The translations under genes and the position numbers were made by a program. Shown piece by piece: positions 45,485 through 56,159 of a DNA stretch of 64,000 nt. The notes beneath the pieces are model-generated. The model had not been told where the DNA came from. It ran no database searches and saw nothing but the letters and a program-made list of their open reading frames with translations. Every line of letters begins with the position of its first letter. The stretch's first letter is position 1. The DNA comes from Siphonodentalium dalli (taxonomy: Eukaryota; Mollusca; Scaphopoda; Gadilida; Siphonodentaliidae), in assembly GCA_032622095.1 (NCBI GenBank), contig CP136061.1, positions 13,161,287 through 13,225,286 on the forward strand. Direction: 5' to 3'.

Positions 45485-47375
45485 CCTTTTGACCTTTTTA
45501 GCTCAACTTTACTTTGTAAAGTTTGAGCTATTGCCATGGCTTGGTATCCGTCGTCCGTGTGTGTGTGTGCGTGTGTGATGCGTCAACAATTTCCTTTAGC
45601 ACGGGCTACAGTTCGTACCTTTGGTCCGATTATTATGAAATTTGTCATGGATGTTGACATTGACATGTAGATGGGAACGAGTCATTTTGGGGTCACTCGG
45701 AAAAAAAACATGGCTGCCATCGGCCATCTTGGATTTCAAAATTCAATCCATTAGCACGGGCTACAGGCCGTACTGTTTGTCTTATTGTCATGAAATTTGT
45801 CATGAATGTTAACAATGACATGTAGATGGGAACGAGTCATTTTGGGGTCATTCGGCTGAAAAACATGGCCGCCAGCAGCCATCTTGGATTTTACTCTTTG
45901 TGTGACTAAATCCTTTAGCACGGGCTTCAGGTCGTAACTTTAGTCTGATCAAGAATAAAATTTGTCAAGAATATTGATAATGACATGTAGATGAGAACGA
46001 GTCATTTTGGGATCATTCGGCCAAAAAACATGGCCGCCAGCAGCCATCTTTGATTTTACTCTTTGTATGACTAAATCCTTTAGCACGGGCTACAGGTCGT
46101 ACCTTTAGTCTTATCATCATAAAATTTGTCATGGCTGTTGAAATTGGTATGTAGATGGGAACGAGTCATTTTGGGGTCATACGGACAAAAAACATGGCCG
46201 CCAGTGGCCATCTTGGATTTCAAAATTTAATCCATTAGCACGGGCCACAGGTCGTACTGTTCGTCTGATCATCATCAAATCTGTCATGAATGATAATATT
46301 GACATGTAGATGTGAACGAGTAATTTTGGGGTCATTCGGCTAAAAAACATGGCCTCCAGAAGCCATCTTGGATTTTACTCTTTGTATGACTAAATTCTTT
46401 AGCACGGGCTGCAGGTCGTACCTTTAGTCTGATCATCATGAAAGTTGTCATGAATGTTAACAATGACATGTAGATGGGAACGAGTAATTTTTGGGTCATT
46501 CGGCCAAAAAACATGGCCGCCAGCAGCCATCTTGGATTTTACTCTTTGTATGACTAAATCCTTTAGCACGGGCTACAGGTTGTACCTTTAGTCTGATCAT
46601 CATAAAATGTGTCATGGTTGTTAACAATGACATGTAGATGGGAACGAGTCATTTTGCAGTCATTTGGCAGGAAAACATGGCCGCCAGCAGCTATCTTGGA
46701 TTTTACTCTTTGTATGACTAAATCCTTTAGCACGGGCTGCAGGTCGTACCTTTAGTCTGATCATCATGAAATTTGTCATGGATGTTAACAATGACATGTA
46801 GATGGGAACGAGTCATTTTGGGGTCATTTGGCCGAAAAACATGGCCGCCAGCAGCTATCTTGGATTTTACTCTTTGTATGACTAAATCCTTTAGCACGGG
46901 CTACAGGTCGTACCTTTAGTCTGATCATCATAAAATTTGTCATGGCTGTTGAAATTGGAATGTAAATGGGAACGAGTCATTTTGGGGTCATTCGGACAAA
47001 AAACATGGCTGTCAGCGGCCATCTTGGATTTCAAAATTGAATCCATTAGCATGGGCCACAGGTCGTACTGTTCGTCTGATCATCATGAAATTTGTCATGG
47101 ATGTTAATATTGACATGTAGATGGGAACGTGTAATTTTAGGGTCATTTGGCCAAAAAACATGGCCGCCAGCAGCCATCGTGGATTTTACTCTTTGTATGA
47201 CTAAATTCTTTAGCATGGGCTACAGGTGGTACCTTTAGTCTGATCGTCATAAAATTTGTCATGGATATTAACGATGACATGTAGATGGGAACGACTCATA
47301 TTGGGGTCATTTGGCTGAAAACATGGCCACCAGCAGCCATCTTGGAATTTACTCTTTGTATGACTAAATTCTTTA
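45485..47375 (+). repeat. Tandem array W, 11 units of ~155 or ~164 bp
   Basis: It is headed by TTAGCTCAACTTTACTTTGT...GTTTGAGCTATTG and a (GT)n run. Units are anchored at GACATGTAGATGGGAACGAG, near 45662, 45817, 45982, 46146, 46301, 46465, 46629, 46793, 46957, 47112 and 47276. Each also carries AACATGGCCGCCAGCAGCCA, TCTTGGATT and TTTAGCACGGGCTACAGGTC. Two unit lengths differ at ACTCTTTGTATGACTAAATC versus CAAAATTCAATCC. Related antisense sequence lies at 41707-41965. Confidence 0.85.
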
Positions 47376-47489
47376 GTATCTGTGCATTCCCATTACAAGC
47401 CAACTCTGCTCTGAACTGACAGACATGACACATGTTGTTTATAATCAGGGCCAGATAGAAAGACAAGAGAACTTCTGTAGCTATAGGCA

Positions 47490-49512
47490 GAGTCCCTAGG
47501 GAGTGTATTCATGTCATTCATAATTTAAATGAGATTAATGGTGTTGTACATTTGTTTTCTGAAGTTGTCAGTAGCACCATCATTGTTTACAATACAATGG
47601 TCATTAATATCAGAGTAAATTCATTTTCTCAGAGCTTTAAGTGTGTCTGGCATTTGTAGAATGAGGTTCCCAGAGGCTAGCATCGCCAAATACATCCTAT
47701 GATGACCTCATTCTGCTTAGGCTTCATCTTCTGGGAAGTTTCTAGAGTCTCAAATTGACATTTTTAGCAGCTCTTTTCCCTTCTGTTCAGATTTTAAAAT
47801 GCATAATTGAGGTGTTAAATGGGTGCGCATACTGTCATATGTCAGTAATGTGTCCAACTTCAGCTGGAGAACTTCTGTCTGTCCCTAGGTCTCCCATAGC
47901 AGTTGAGGACTAAGTAAAATTGGGTTCCCAGATGGTGAATTTGGTGATGCTAGCCTACCTTACAGAATAGCATCACTTCATTCACCCTTTTGGGACCTCA
48001 GACACACTAAATTCACGCTTGGCTGTTCCAATATTATTTTCTTAACCACTTAGCTATGTGACCTCATTATACCTTATTATAGACAAAAAAGTGTGGGGGT
48101 ATATTGGATTAAATCTGTTGGTCTGTTGGAGTGTCCTTCCATCCATTGTTCTGTCCATCCATCCATCAACAATTGTTTTCTTCTCAAGATCTAAATGAAT
48201 TCCCTACCTGTATGTGACTCACATTCAGATTTGTTCAAATAAGTTCACCAGGTCAAATAGGAGGGGTGCCAGGGCCATAACGTTTTCTCTCCATAGTAAT
48301 TCTAACAACTATTACTACTCAAGAACCATCAAGTCTATTTAGCTTATATTTGTGTATGCAGGGTCCTTGGGTGGCATGTTTAGATCTGTTCCAATGGGGG
48401 CCTTTTTGGAAAATCAATTAACTTCAACTCTTAAAAGCGAATGTTTATAATTATAAGATGAATAGACATCAGAGATGGGGATTCATGTTTGTTCAAATAG
48501 GGGCAGAGACCCCACCCACACTACCTGTATCTATGCTGTACGCTACTGGTATAATAAGATAATGTCATATTCTTGCAGGGATGTCCCCACAGTGTTGGGG
48601 AGGTGATTTACAGATTCGTTCAATGAATTGTAATATTTGAGCTCACCTGAGACGAAGCTATAGTCATCACTTCTCATCTGTCACCTGTTCATCTTTCTGT
48701 CCGTCCATCAATCTGTCAACAATTCTGTGAACATCTTCTCTAGATCATAAGACTGAATGGGTTCATATTTGGTGTGGATTTTCCCTAGGTGATTCATATT
48801 CAGATTTGTTCAAATGAGGTCGCTCTTTCAAATGGTTGTGAAGCCAGGGCCATAACTCTTGCCCTCTTAAAAACGACTTCTTCTCATCTACCATCAGATA
48901 TAGGGTGGGACCCGAGACATAACTGTATGCCTCTATAGTAATACTTAAAATGTCTTCTCAAGAGAGGTTGGACTATTTAGCTTACATATAGTATGGAGGA
49001 TCCTTTAGTGACTGAGATTCAGATTTGTTAACATAAGGCAACCTGTTAAGAAATGACGGGGCTATGGGGACTTAACACTTTTTTGTCTAATAAAATCATT
49101 AAAATACAAAATTCATTAAAACATCTACCTTGGAACTACTTGACTGATTAATCTGACATACATATATGCTGTTTTTGGGTCCATGGTTAATTGGGCTTCA
49201 AACATGTCTAAATGGTTTTATAAAAAGGTGCTTGTGAGATTGGAAATTTCCAACAATAGAGAAAGTTTGAGATGACAGTTGCCAATCTAAGACTTGGGAG
49301 TCTGGAGCCTGGTCGGGAAGGGACATGAGCTGGAGGAGGGGGAGGGGTGATCAGTAGCATACAGTTGGTACATGAAGCCTCTCTATCTACATATCCTGTT
49401 TAGATCTACTTTTTTAAAGTGATTATGAAAAGTTCTAACTGGTCTCCAAAGTCCCAGTCTTATCAGTCTTTGCAGTCTGGTGAGCGACCCCACAGTCTTT
49501 GACTGTCTTGTT
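47490..49512 (+). repeat. Duplicated 2-kb segment, copy 1 (in GLTP intron 1)
   Basis: It aligns in order with 59080-61866. Shared landmarks include ATTTAAATGAGATTAATGGT, CTTCTCAAGAGAGKTTGGAC, CAAGAAATG-type words, CCTTGGAACYACYTGACTGA and CAGTCTTTGCAGTCTGGTGA. It ends about 20 bp before the exon 2 acceptor. It contains eroded palindromic AGAATGAGGT...ACCTCATTCT MITEs (47658-47715, 47920-48000) and a Z-family repeat (48640-49080). Confidence 0.8.
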
Positions 49513-49533
49513 TCTTCATAATCTTTTTTTTAG

Positions 49534-49589
49534 GTAATCTTGGTGTGACATTCAAAATTTCCAGGAAAGATATACATGGAAACATTAAG
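49534..49589 (+). CDS. gltp-like: GLTP-family protein, exon 2
   Basis: TTTTTTTTAG precedes and AAG|GTAAGT follows. With the G from exon 1 the 56 nt read GNLGVTFKISRKDIHGNIK. This matches the family signature LG-x-x-F-x-x-x-x-x-D-I-x-G-N-I. In human GLTP the Asp and Asn of this motif bind the glycolipid sugar headgroup; both are present here at residues 51 and 55. The exon ends in phase 0 after 57 residues. Exon 3, which should carry the W-L-K-R helix, is not found between here and 64000, so either the intron is over 14 kb or I missed it. Confidence 0.75.
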
Positions 49590-49901
49590 GTAAGTTAAAA
49601 ATGGTCCATCTCCCTAAATACATTTTATATACCGGTAAAAAATAATAAGACACATGTATGTCTGGAAACACTTCTATAAATTAATATTTTTTTTATATAA
49701 TGCAATGATCATTTGTGACAATTTTGCATTACTATTTTTATAATTTTTAGATAGTGTTATCCCGCATTAATATGCTCCGAGTGAAGTCGAGCCATAAAAT
49801 GTCCCAATTTGATTGTGTATATTATTATACCATGAAATTTGAAATGAAATCAATATAGCGTTTCCAGATTCATATTTATTCGATTCATATTTATTATTTT
49901 A
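49590..49901. other. No recognised feature (GLTP intron 2 start)
   Basis: AT-rich sequence with a GTGTTATCCCGCATTAATAT string near 49755; nothing further supported. Confidence 0.35.
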
Positions 49902-50130
49902 CTAGGGGATTGCCCGTCAAAATGACGGGTATATAAATGTACTTCGTTACTTTCTGGTCTCCGCGGTCATGAACACATTATCATTTCTATATTAGCAATG
50001 GATTGATCATACTTCTCTTTCACCGGAGGTGCGTGGGAACACTTTATTGAAATAAAACTGTACTCCCACCCTACCCCACATACATGCATGCACATTTGGA
50101 ACACAACAAAATCAACATGTCATTTTATTA
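49902..50130 (-). mobile_element. Helitron-like 3' fragment, minus orientation
   Basis: On the minus strand the terminus reads CCCGTCATTTTGACGGG, 7 nt, CTAG followed by T: the same hairpin-spacer-CTAG layout as the 14.5-29.8 kb array but a different sequence. The inner part (GGGAACACTTT, CATACATGCATGCACAT, GGAACACAACAAAATCAACA) recurs at 62825-62955. The 5' end is missing; repeat X begins at 50131. Confidence 0.6.
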
Positions 50131-50580
50131 TGTTTACCCATACCATAGTATGGTAAACATAGTGTCGTTGTCCGGATTGACCACTCGTCGTTAGTCCGTC
50201 CGTCTGTCTGTCTGTAGACACTTTACGCATAACTGAAATATTTTCTATCTCAATGTAAACTCCTGCGAGCTCCCATGATACAAAAGACACAGGTTAGGTA
50301 TCAGTGAAAAACATTCTATCCTCTATATCTTCGTGTCCAGTTCTATATGGAATGACCCTAATGTTAACCATGGCTCTGTAATAGTTGGTTTTGCATCTGG
50401 CCCAGTTATGTAAGCTGTAATACAAGGGTGCTTCGATAAATCTATCAGTTTTCATCTGATAGGAACCAAATTTGGTATGTGAGTTTATCAACTCAAAATA
50501 CAGATCAAGTTTGAATATGGGTCAGATCCTGTTTTTTTATACCAGAGTTATGGCCCCTTTTTAACTAAGAAAATGAACAT
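50131..50580 (+). repeat. Dispersed repeat X, copy with hairpin 5' end
   Basis: It begins ATGTTTACCCATACCATAGT then ATGGTAAACAT (a hairpin), followed by GGATTGACCACTCGTCGT, (GTCC/GTCT)n, GTAGACACTTTACGCATAAC, GGAACCAAATTTGGTATGTG and TTATGGCCCCTTTTT. It shares this order with 57198-57780. Confidence 0.75.
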
Positions 50581-51114
50581 ATTTGAGATTTGCTTACAAT
50601 ATATAAACATAGCAGCTTACAACTATTTACTTGTGATAGCAGTATGAGAGACAAGAGATAACCTGTATTATTGATAATGAAATCTGATACTCACTGCTGC
50701 ACTCTAATAGCCATCTGTTGTTTATTGCATTTCTATAATGTGTGTGCAGTGTAGTCTCAAGGATTTATCAACTCCAGCATAGCTCTCTGGTTATTGTTTA
50801 ATAGCATTACTATTGGAGGTTAATAATGTGATTGTGTTTAGTAGATTTGTTGGAATTTTGTTGGTTGCATGGGTTCCAAGACAACTTTGGTTTTCACATT
50901 TTTAAAAACTTGAGAGCTCTGTATCAGTCTATGAGAACAAAATAATTGTTCATAACACTTTTAGAACTGTAGGTCTAGTTTGTTTTATTTATAATTTAAT
51001 TGAAAGCTTTTTTGACATTGATTACAAATGTGAATAGAAATATTAAAGGGGCACACCAGGTTTGATATATTTTTCTTGTACTCAGCATGAGATAAAACTT
51101 TTTATGTGTACCTA
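50581..51114. other. No recognised feature
   Basis: No repeat match, coding exon or RNA that I can support. AT-rich. Confidence 0.3.
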
Positions 51115-51600
51115 TACCTGGATTGACAACTCGTCATTCGTCTGTCCATCTGTATAGCCATCTGTCTGTCCGTAGACACTTTAGGCATAATGCGAGAACT
51201 CTAATATTTTCCATTTGATCGGAACCAAATGTTGTATATAGGTTTCTCAGCCCAAAATACAGTTTGAGTTTGAATATGGGTTTGATACGAGTTTTTTTTT
51301 TTACAGAATTATGGGCCTTTTTTACTTAGAGTTCACGCATGCTGCCATAACTGACAAATGTTTTATCTGATTGACACCAAATTTAGTATGTGAGAATGTC
51401 AGCCCAAAATACAGATCAGGTTCGAATATGGGTTTAATCCAATTTATTTTAAACTAGTTATGACCCTTCTTTTTTTTTTTATAAATTCAAAATTTTTATT
51501 TTTTTATTTTTTTTTAGATTGAATTTCCTCGCTCAATTTAACACGCAAAAAATATTAAAAAACTTTTATAATAATAAAAAAATTATTTTAAAAATTGTCA
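51115..51600 (+). repeat. Dispersed repeat X, copy lacking hairpin end, AT-rich tail
   Basis: Two units carry GGAACCAAATGTTGTATATA and GACACCAAATTTAGTATGTG plus AAAATACAGATCAGGTTCGA. It is followed by a T-rich tract and GATTGAATTTCCTCGCTCAATTTAAC, which is similar to 58690-58720. Confidence 0.7.
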
Positions 51601-53326
51601 TTGACACTAATTTGTTTTAGTTGTATAGCCCTATGTCTATTACATTCCCAGCTAGCAGTCTACATATAGACTATAAGACTTAAGGCCATATATTTAACTT
51701 TACTCTTGAAAGTTGCAGGTGGGCTGGTTGGGGTGCAGAATAAGAAAAGTTGTATACATTACAATGTTCTCTTCTCTCTCAAAATAACATACTGCACGAT
51801 ACAATACATCGATGATGATGAATCACATGCGACATGTAATATATGATAACGTCTATGGATCCGAAGAATATCATATTGAATAAGCTAAATGTGAAGTCTG
51901 GAAACTAGACCCTAGAAAGATAGATGATACCTAATCTAGAATGTGTATATACTATATAATATAGAACTAGGGTATGAATATATAAAAGAGTAGAAATACC
52001 ATTAACGCTCCAACATGGAGACTTCCAACAATTATATCTATTTACAGCACCGTGATAACAAAGGGATTTATCCAGGTAAATGGACCATCCATTCCAAACT
52101 ACTCTAAAATCATCTTTACAGATGTGGATGTTCACAACTGACTTATAAATATAAATTGATGATAAAACAATACATGTAACAAGACAATACAAACATGATA
52201 AGTAAAATGATCAGAGATAATAAATAATATCAGCTCACCAATTCGGAATGATTTGAGTCCGGATGAATATTTATATCCTTTATGATATAACTTTAAGAAG
52301 CTTTTACATTGTTTATATATATATTAAGTATTTATTTATTTAAGTTTAAGTTGGAGATAACCCAACCGCTCCATTGTGTTTATATGAGAAAACTAACTAT
52401 AGCAATGGCGGCAAACGTGAGTGAGAAGTACTCACGGTGGGATTGGGCTAAAGTTAAAAGAGGTAAGGCAGCAGATAGAAATTAAGAGGGAGAGGGTCGC
52501 AAAGATTTGCGTGCAGTGTAGATTAACAAATGATGGTTTAGTAATTATTGTTAAAAAGGTTGTTAATAATAAATATTCCTAATAATTCTGATCTAATAAA
52601 ATATTGATAATATTACATATTTTACCACCGCCACAGTTGTATACCATTAATTAGGTGTGATGTATGAATATGAAGATTTTATTGCAATAGTTGCGTGTAA
52701 TATAATGATATCAATAAATTGCCATGTGAACATCCAATATCAAGAGTATATGAGAGTACTTTTAATAGATGTCATTCCAAGCAAAATCTGTTATTAATTG
52801 AGTGATGACATATGTTACAGAGCTCTAGGGGTGGTTGTATGAAGGTAAAGATAAACAACCTGCTGGCTGGATAATTGTTTATCCTATCTGTCAAATTGAT
52901 TAATGGCTAAACCATTGGATCTCACAGTGAGAGGTCCTTGTGTGAATAGGGACAGAGTTATGAGATTTAAAATGACCCCCCCCCCCCCAAATACTTTAAC
53001 CCCTTCTTAAGACATATTATTTGAGCTTTCGATTTTAAGTTTAAGTGCTGATATATGTATAACTGTGATCATATCTTTGACCAATTATCAGTTATAGCTA
53101 ATCGCTATCACCAAGGTATGGGTTAAACATCTGCCGATCGTGATCGGCCTCTCGTAAAATTAGCATTCACATAGCGGGTTGATCCAGGTGTTTGGGGTTA
53201 GGTCCACATGCTCGAAGGAGGTAGGGTTCTAATTAGGGATTGAATTTGGTATGAATTGTGGGTGTATTTTGTTGCTTTTATTGGCTTTGGCCATTTCTTG
53301 CCATAAGTTAGTTTAAATCTTAGTTG
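51601..53326. other. No recognised gene; one hairpin motif
   Basis: A 95-codon minus frame (51905-52192) has no recognisable domain. A C tract lies at 52977-52988. TCTGCCGATCGTGATCGGCC then TCTCGT (53130-53155) is a 16-bp palindrome shared with 62729-62754. Confidence 0.4.
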
Positions 53327-53485
53327 CAGTAATGCCCTAAATAATCGACTCCTTAACCACAGCAGAAATTATGGGTAACTTTTCAGGATTTAGTTGGAAA
53401 TATGGCTTGTTGCCATTCATTGGAAAGCTCTCCGATGAAGGTCAACAAGCCATATTTCTGGAGTCATTTATTTAGGGCATTACTG
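53327..53485. mobile_element. Palindromic CAGT...ACTG MITE, copy 4 (right arm deleted)
   Basis: The left arm is complete to GGAAAGCTCTCCGATGAAG. Most of the right arm between CATATTTCTG and GAGTCATTTATTTAGG is lost. The final 31 bp are then repeated (53508-53538), a small tandem duplication. Confidence 0.75.
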
Positions 53486-53539
53486 TAGGTCAGCAGTTCT
53501 TTCATTTTTATTTAGGGCATTACTGTAGGTCAGCAGTGT

Positions 53540-53860
53540 CTGTCATTTGCAGAATGAGGTCCTCAGAGGGTGAATTTAGTGAGGCTATCCCGCATAGTGG
53601 GCTAGCATCACCAAATTCACCCTCTGGGAAGTTTCTATATCCCCTAATTCGCAGAAGATAAGATGCATAATCGAGGTGACAAATGGGTGAACATCAACTT
53701 CAACTGGGGAACCATAATCTGATCCTAGGTCTCCCATAGAAGTTGAATCCTAAGCAGAATGAGGTTCCCAGAGGGTGAATTACATGTAAGAGATGGTATC
53801 ATTTTGAGGTTCCCAGAGGGTGAATTACATGTAAGAGATGGTATCATTTTGACCTTAACC
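53540..53860 (+). repeat. Repeat V fragment with AGAATGAGGT...hairpin
   Basis: GCAGAATGAGGTCCTCAGAG pairs with the right-hand CACCCTCTGGGAAG as a hairpin around a GGCTATCC...GGGCTAGC core. The following sequence (TTCAACTGGGGAAC, CCTAGGTCTCCCATAG) matches 47790-47930 and 59440-59580. A 49-bp unit (GAGGTTCCCAGAGGGTGAAT then TACATGTAAGAGATGG) is tandemly duplicated at 53760-53850. Confidence 0.7.
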
Positions 53861-53867
53861 CTTATCA

Positions 53868-53935
53868 TGCTTGCTGTGAAGGCCTCTATCGTTGTGCCTT
53901 CCTCACTCTGACTGACCTTTTGATATTCTGTAATC
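53868..53935 (+). repeat. Short dispersed repeat (CTCACTCTGACTGACCTTTT), copy 1
   Basis: GGCCTCTATCGTTGTGCCTT then CTCACTCTGACTGACCTTTTG. Other copies are at 54417-54490 and 55405-55485, in the same orientation. Confidence 0.65.
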
Positions 53936-53964
53936 ATGTTTCATGCATGAACATAGACAAGCTA

Positions 53965-54178
53965 CAGTAATTCCTGAAGTATATAACCCTTTAACCACAG
54001 CAGAATTATGGGAAATTTTTCAGGATTTAGTTGGAAATATGGCTTGTTGCCATTCATCGGAAAGCTCTCACCAAGAGCTTTCCGATGAATGGCAGCAAGC
54101 CATATTTCTGACTAAATCCTGAAAAAAATTCCCATAATTCTGCTGTGGTTTAGGGGTCGATTATTAAGGACATTACTG
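53965..54178. mobile_element. Palindromic CAGT...ACTG MITE, copy 5 (full hairpin)
   Basis: TA-flanked (53963-53964, 54179-54180) with two nearly complete arms meeting at CTCTCACCAAGAG. It is the second best preserved copy after 3638. Confidence 0.85.
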
Positions 54179-54290
54179 TATAATACCAAGCCGATTACTG
54201 ATGCAAGAAGATGTTTGTTTACATTTGTGATAACATCCCAGTTGTAACCAGGCATCAGCATATCTGGAATTCAAAGTTTAGAACATAAAT

Positions 54291-54391
54291 AGATTTCAAA
54301 ATTCAATGGCTCTGAGCTTTGAAGGGTTGGTTCCGAAGCCAAAGAAATAGTAACCTAGGGGTGCTAAATCAAACAGGCCTGGTATCTTTAA
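54291..54391 (+). mobile_element. Truncated TTAAAG-terminated element (3' end only)
   Basis: TCAAAATTCAATGGCTCTGA, GCTTTGAAGGGTTGG, AAAGAAATAGTAACCT and a GTATCTTTAAAA end align with the distal part of 19708-20130. Confidence 0.55.
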
Positions 54392-54489
54392 AATTTGTAA
54401 AAATCTTCACTTCAGTGCCTGTAACCTTCAACAGCCTCGACCACCTCTGTTGTTGTGCCTACCTCACTCTGACTGACCTTTTGATATGA

Positions 54490-54652
54490 GTCTCGGAGAT
54501 CATGCCATGAATCTTTACTCTGGCTAACGCCCGTAGAGATCATATTCCACCGGTACATACCCTGGGAACTTTTTGAAGTTTAGACAGGGAACCTTATAAA
54601 GTCAAAAAATTAACGCGGGGAATATATTTCTTAGTTATTACCTGTTCCTTAA
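54490..54652 (+). repeat. Left arm of a ~163-bp inverted repeat flanking two MITEs
   Basis: Its reverse complement lies at 55250-55412 (shared: GAACAGGTAAYAACTAAGAA, GACTTTATAAGGTTCCCTGT, GGTGGAATATGATCTCTA, ATTCATGGCATGATCT). The space between holds the 182-bp MITE and the piggyBac-type MITE. A short direct repeat (CTCACTCTGACTGACCTTTT) lies just outside each arm. Confidence 0.75.
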
Positions 54653-54662
54653 TAATGTACTT

Positions 54663-54844
54663 CACTGCAGGTGAGAGTCCCAACTCAAAATTTCATGATT
54701 TAAGTGATTTGTGAGTGATTTTGCTTTGCATCGCTTACAATTATTGAATTTCTCTTGGGTAATTAATTTGATGTTTATTGCGATATCGGCTCATAAAAGT
54801 CACAGAAAAGAATGCATTTCGAGTTGGGACCTTCACCTATAGTG
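54663..54844. mobile_element. 182-bp TIR MITE (AGGTGARRGTCCCAACTC)
   Basis: CACTGCAGGTGAGAGTCCCA at the left is mirrored by TGGGACCTTCACCTATAGTG at the right, a TIR of about 29 bp. There is no coding and no clear target duplication. Confidence 0.7.
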
Positions 54845-54858
54845 ATGTATATTATTAA

Positions 54859-55249
54859 CCCTTTACCCAACAAACCGGCCAAAACCGGCCAAATAAAGCT
54901 TCAACAGCCAAAAATATCTTCGGTCTGTCTCAATAGAACCATACAAATATGGATATCATTGGAACCGGCTCCTTGACCACATTGTGATAGTTACAGTTAT
55001 ACCCTGTGCCAATGCATTCTCTTATATATGCGAGTCGACCATAGGTCGCCTCGCATATATAAGAGAATGCATTGGCCTGAAAAAATCTTTTTTTAACACT
55101 TTTTACCATTTTTTCTTACATTCTTTAACAATTTTATAATTTTTAATGTGTTAAGCCAATGCATTCTCTTATATATGCGAGGCGACCTATGGTCGACTCG
55201 CATATATAAGAGAATGCATTGGCACAGGGCCCTTCTGTTGGGTAAAGGG
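54859..55249. mobile_element. piggyBac-type MITE, copy 1 (TTAA-flanked, complete)
   Basis: CCCTTTACCCAACA and TGTTGGGTAAAGGG are the TIRs, with TTAA immediately outside on both sides (54855-54858, 55250-55253). TTAA targets and CCC termini are the hallmark of piggyBac elements (family knowledge). Two internal hairpins share GCCAATGCATTCTCTTATAT and GCGAGTCGACCATAGGTCGC. Each hairpin is about 70 nt and the pair is also mutually inverted. Non-coding. Confidence 0.85.
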
Positions 55250-55412
55250 TTAAGGAACAGGTAACAACTAAGAACTATATTCCCTGCATTATGTTTTTGA
55301 CTTTATAAGGTTCCCTGTCAAAACATCAAAGCGTTCCCAGGTTTTGTACTGGTGGAATATGATCTCTATGGGCATTAGCCAGAGTAGAGATTCATGGCAT
55401 GATCTACAGCAC
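55250..55412 (-). repeat. Right arm of the inverted repeat paired with 54490-54652
   Basis: It begins at the TTAA used by the piggyBac-type MITE and diverges from its partner by roughly one base in ten. Confidence 0.75.
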
Positions 55413-55485
55413 CTGTAAACTTTGACCGCCTCGACTGCCTCTGTTGTGCCTATACCTCACTCTGACTGACCTTTTGACATGTGTC

Positions 55486-55980
55486 TCAGATAAATATCAC
55501 TCATAAGTCGGAGGGACAACAAGCCATAAGATAAGCCATATAGACTTACAATAAAATATCCAATAAATATACCCAAACGATTTTTAATCGAATCAATGGC
55601 ATGTCCATTTATATAGTCAGGAATTTGAACACTGTTGTATTTTGGCATGGAATCGGTGCTATATGTCGCACATATAATCAAATGACATTTCATACGACTA
55701 TTACGCCCATTTGCTATGTTGTATAATTGGCGTGATTTCGGAATTGTTAGACCTATTGTTGGATTGGATAATGAGATATCTTGGCTTTTGTCAGCTAGGT
55801 TCCATGTTGTTGGTCGCGGGACCACAGCCAAGCTATTATTGCAATGGAATAATATCTATGCACTAAAATTGAATAGTTGGCAATACTTATTTACCTTGGC
55901 ATGTACCAGTATATATTAAAGGCAGTCCAAGCCTTCGAAGTGGGTTCATGCAAAATTATATAAAAGCCTGTAAAACAACT
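55486..55980. other. No recognised gene
   Basis: Opposed frames 55457-55831 (-, 124 codons) and 55716-55919 (+) overlap. Neither has a domain I recognise or a supported start. The minus frame is long for AT-rich DNA but ends in the short dispersed repeat. Confidence 0.3.
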
Positions 55981-55981
55981 A

Positions 55982-56117
55982 CAGTAATGCTCTAAATAAT
56001 TGACGCCTTAACCACAGCAGAATTATGGGTAATTTTTCAGGATTTAGTCGGAAATATGACTTGTTGCCATACATCGGAAAGCTCTCGTTAAGGAGTCGAT
56101 TATTTAGAGCATTACTT
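55982..56117. mobile_element. Palindromic CAGT...ACTG MITE, copy 6 (right arm deleted)
   Basis: TA-flanked with an intact left arm to GGAAAGCTCTCG. It then jumps to the last 30 bp of the right arm (TTAAGGAGTCGATTATTTAG). Confidence 0.8.
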
Positions 56118-56159
56118 TATCAGCAAAAGTATATGAAAAAATAGATTGTTATTTTCATT

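Larger units (their letters stand above)
45330..49533 (+). other. GLTP intron 1 (4.2 kb), repeat-filled
   Basis: The intron runs from GTGAG to TTTTTTTTAG. It contains G tracts (about 45355-45420), the W tandem array (45590-47375) and one copy of a duplicated 2-kb segment (47490-49512). Intron status depends on the two-exon model. Confidence 0.6.
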
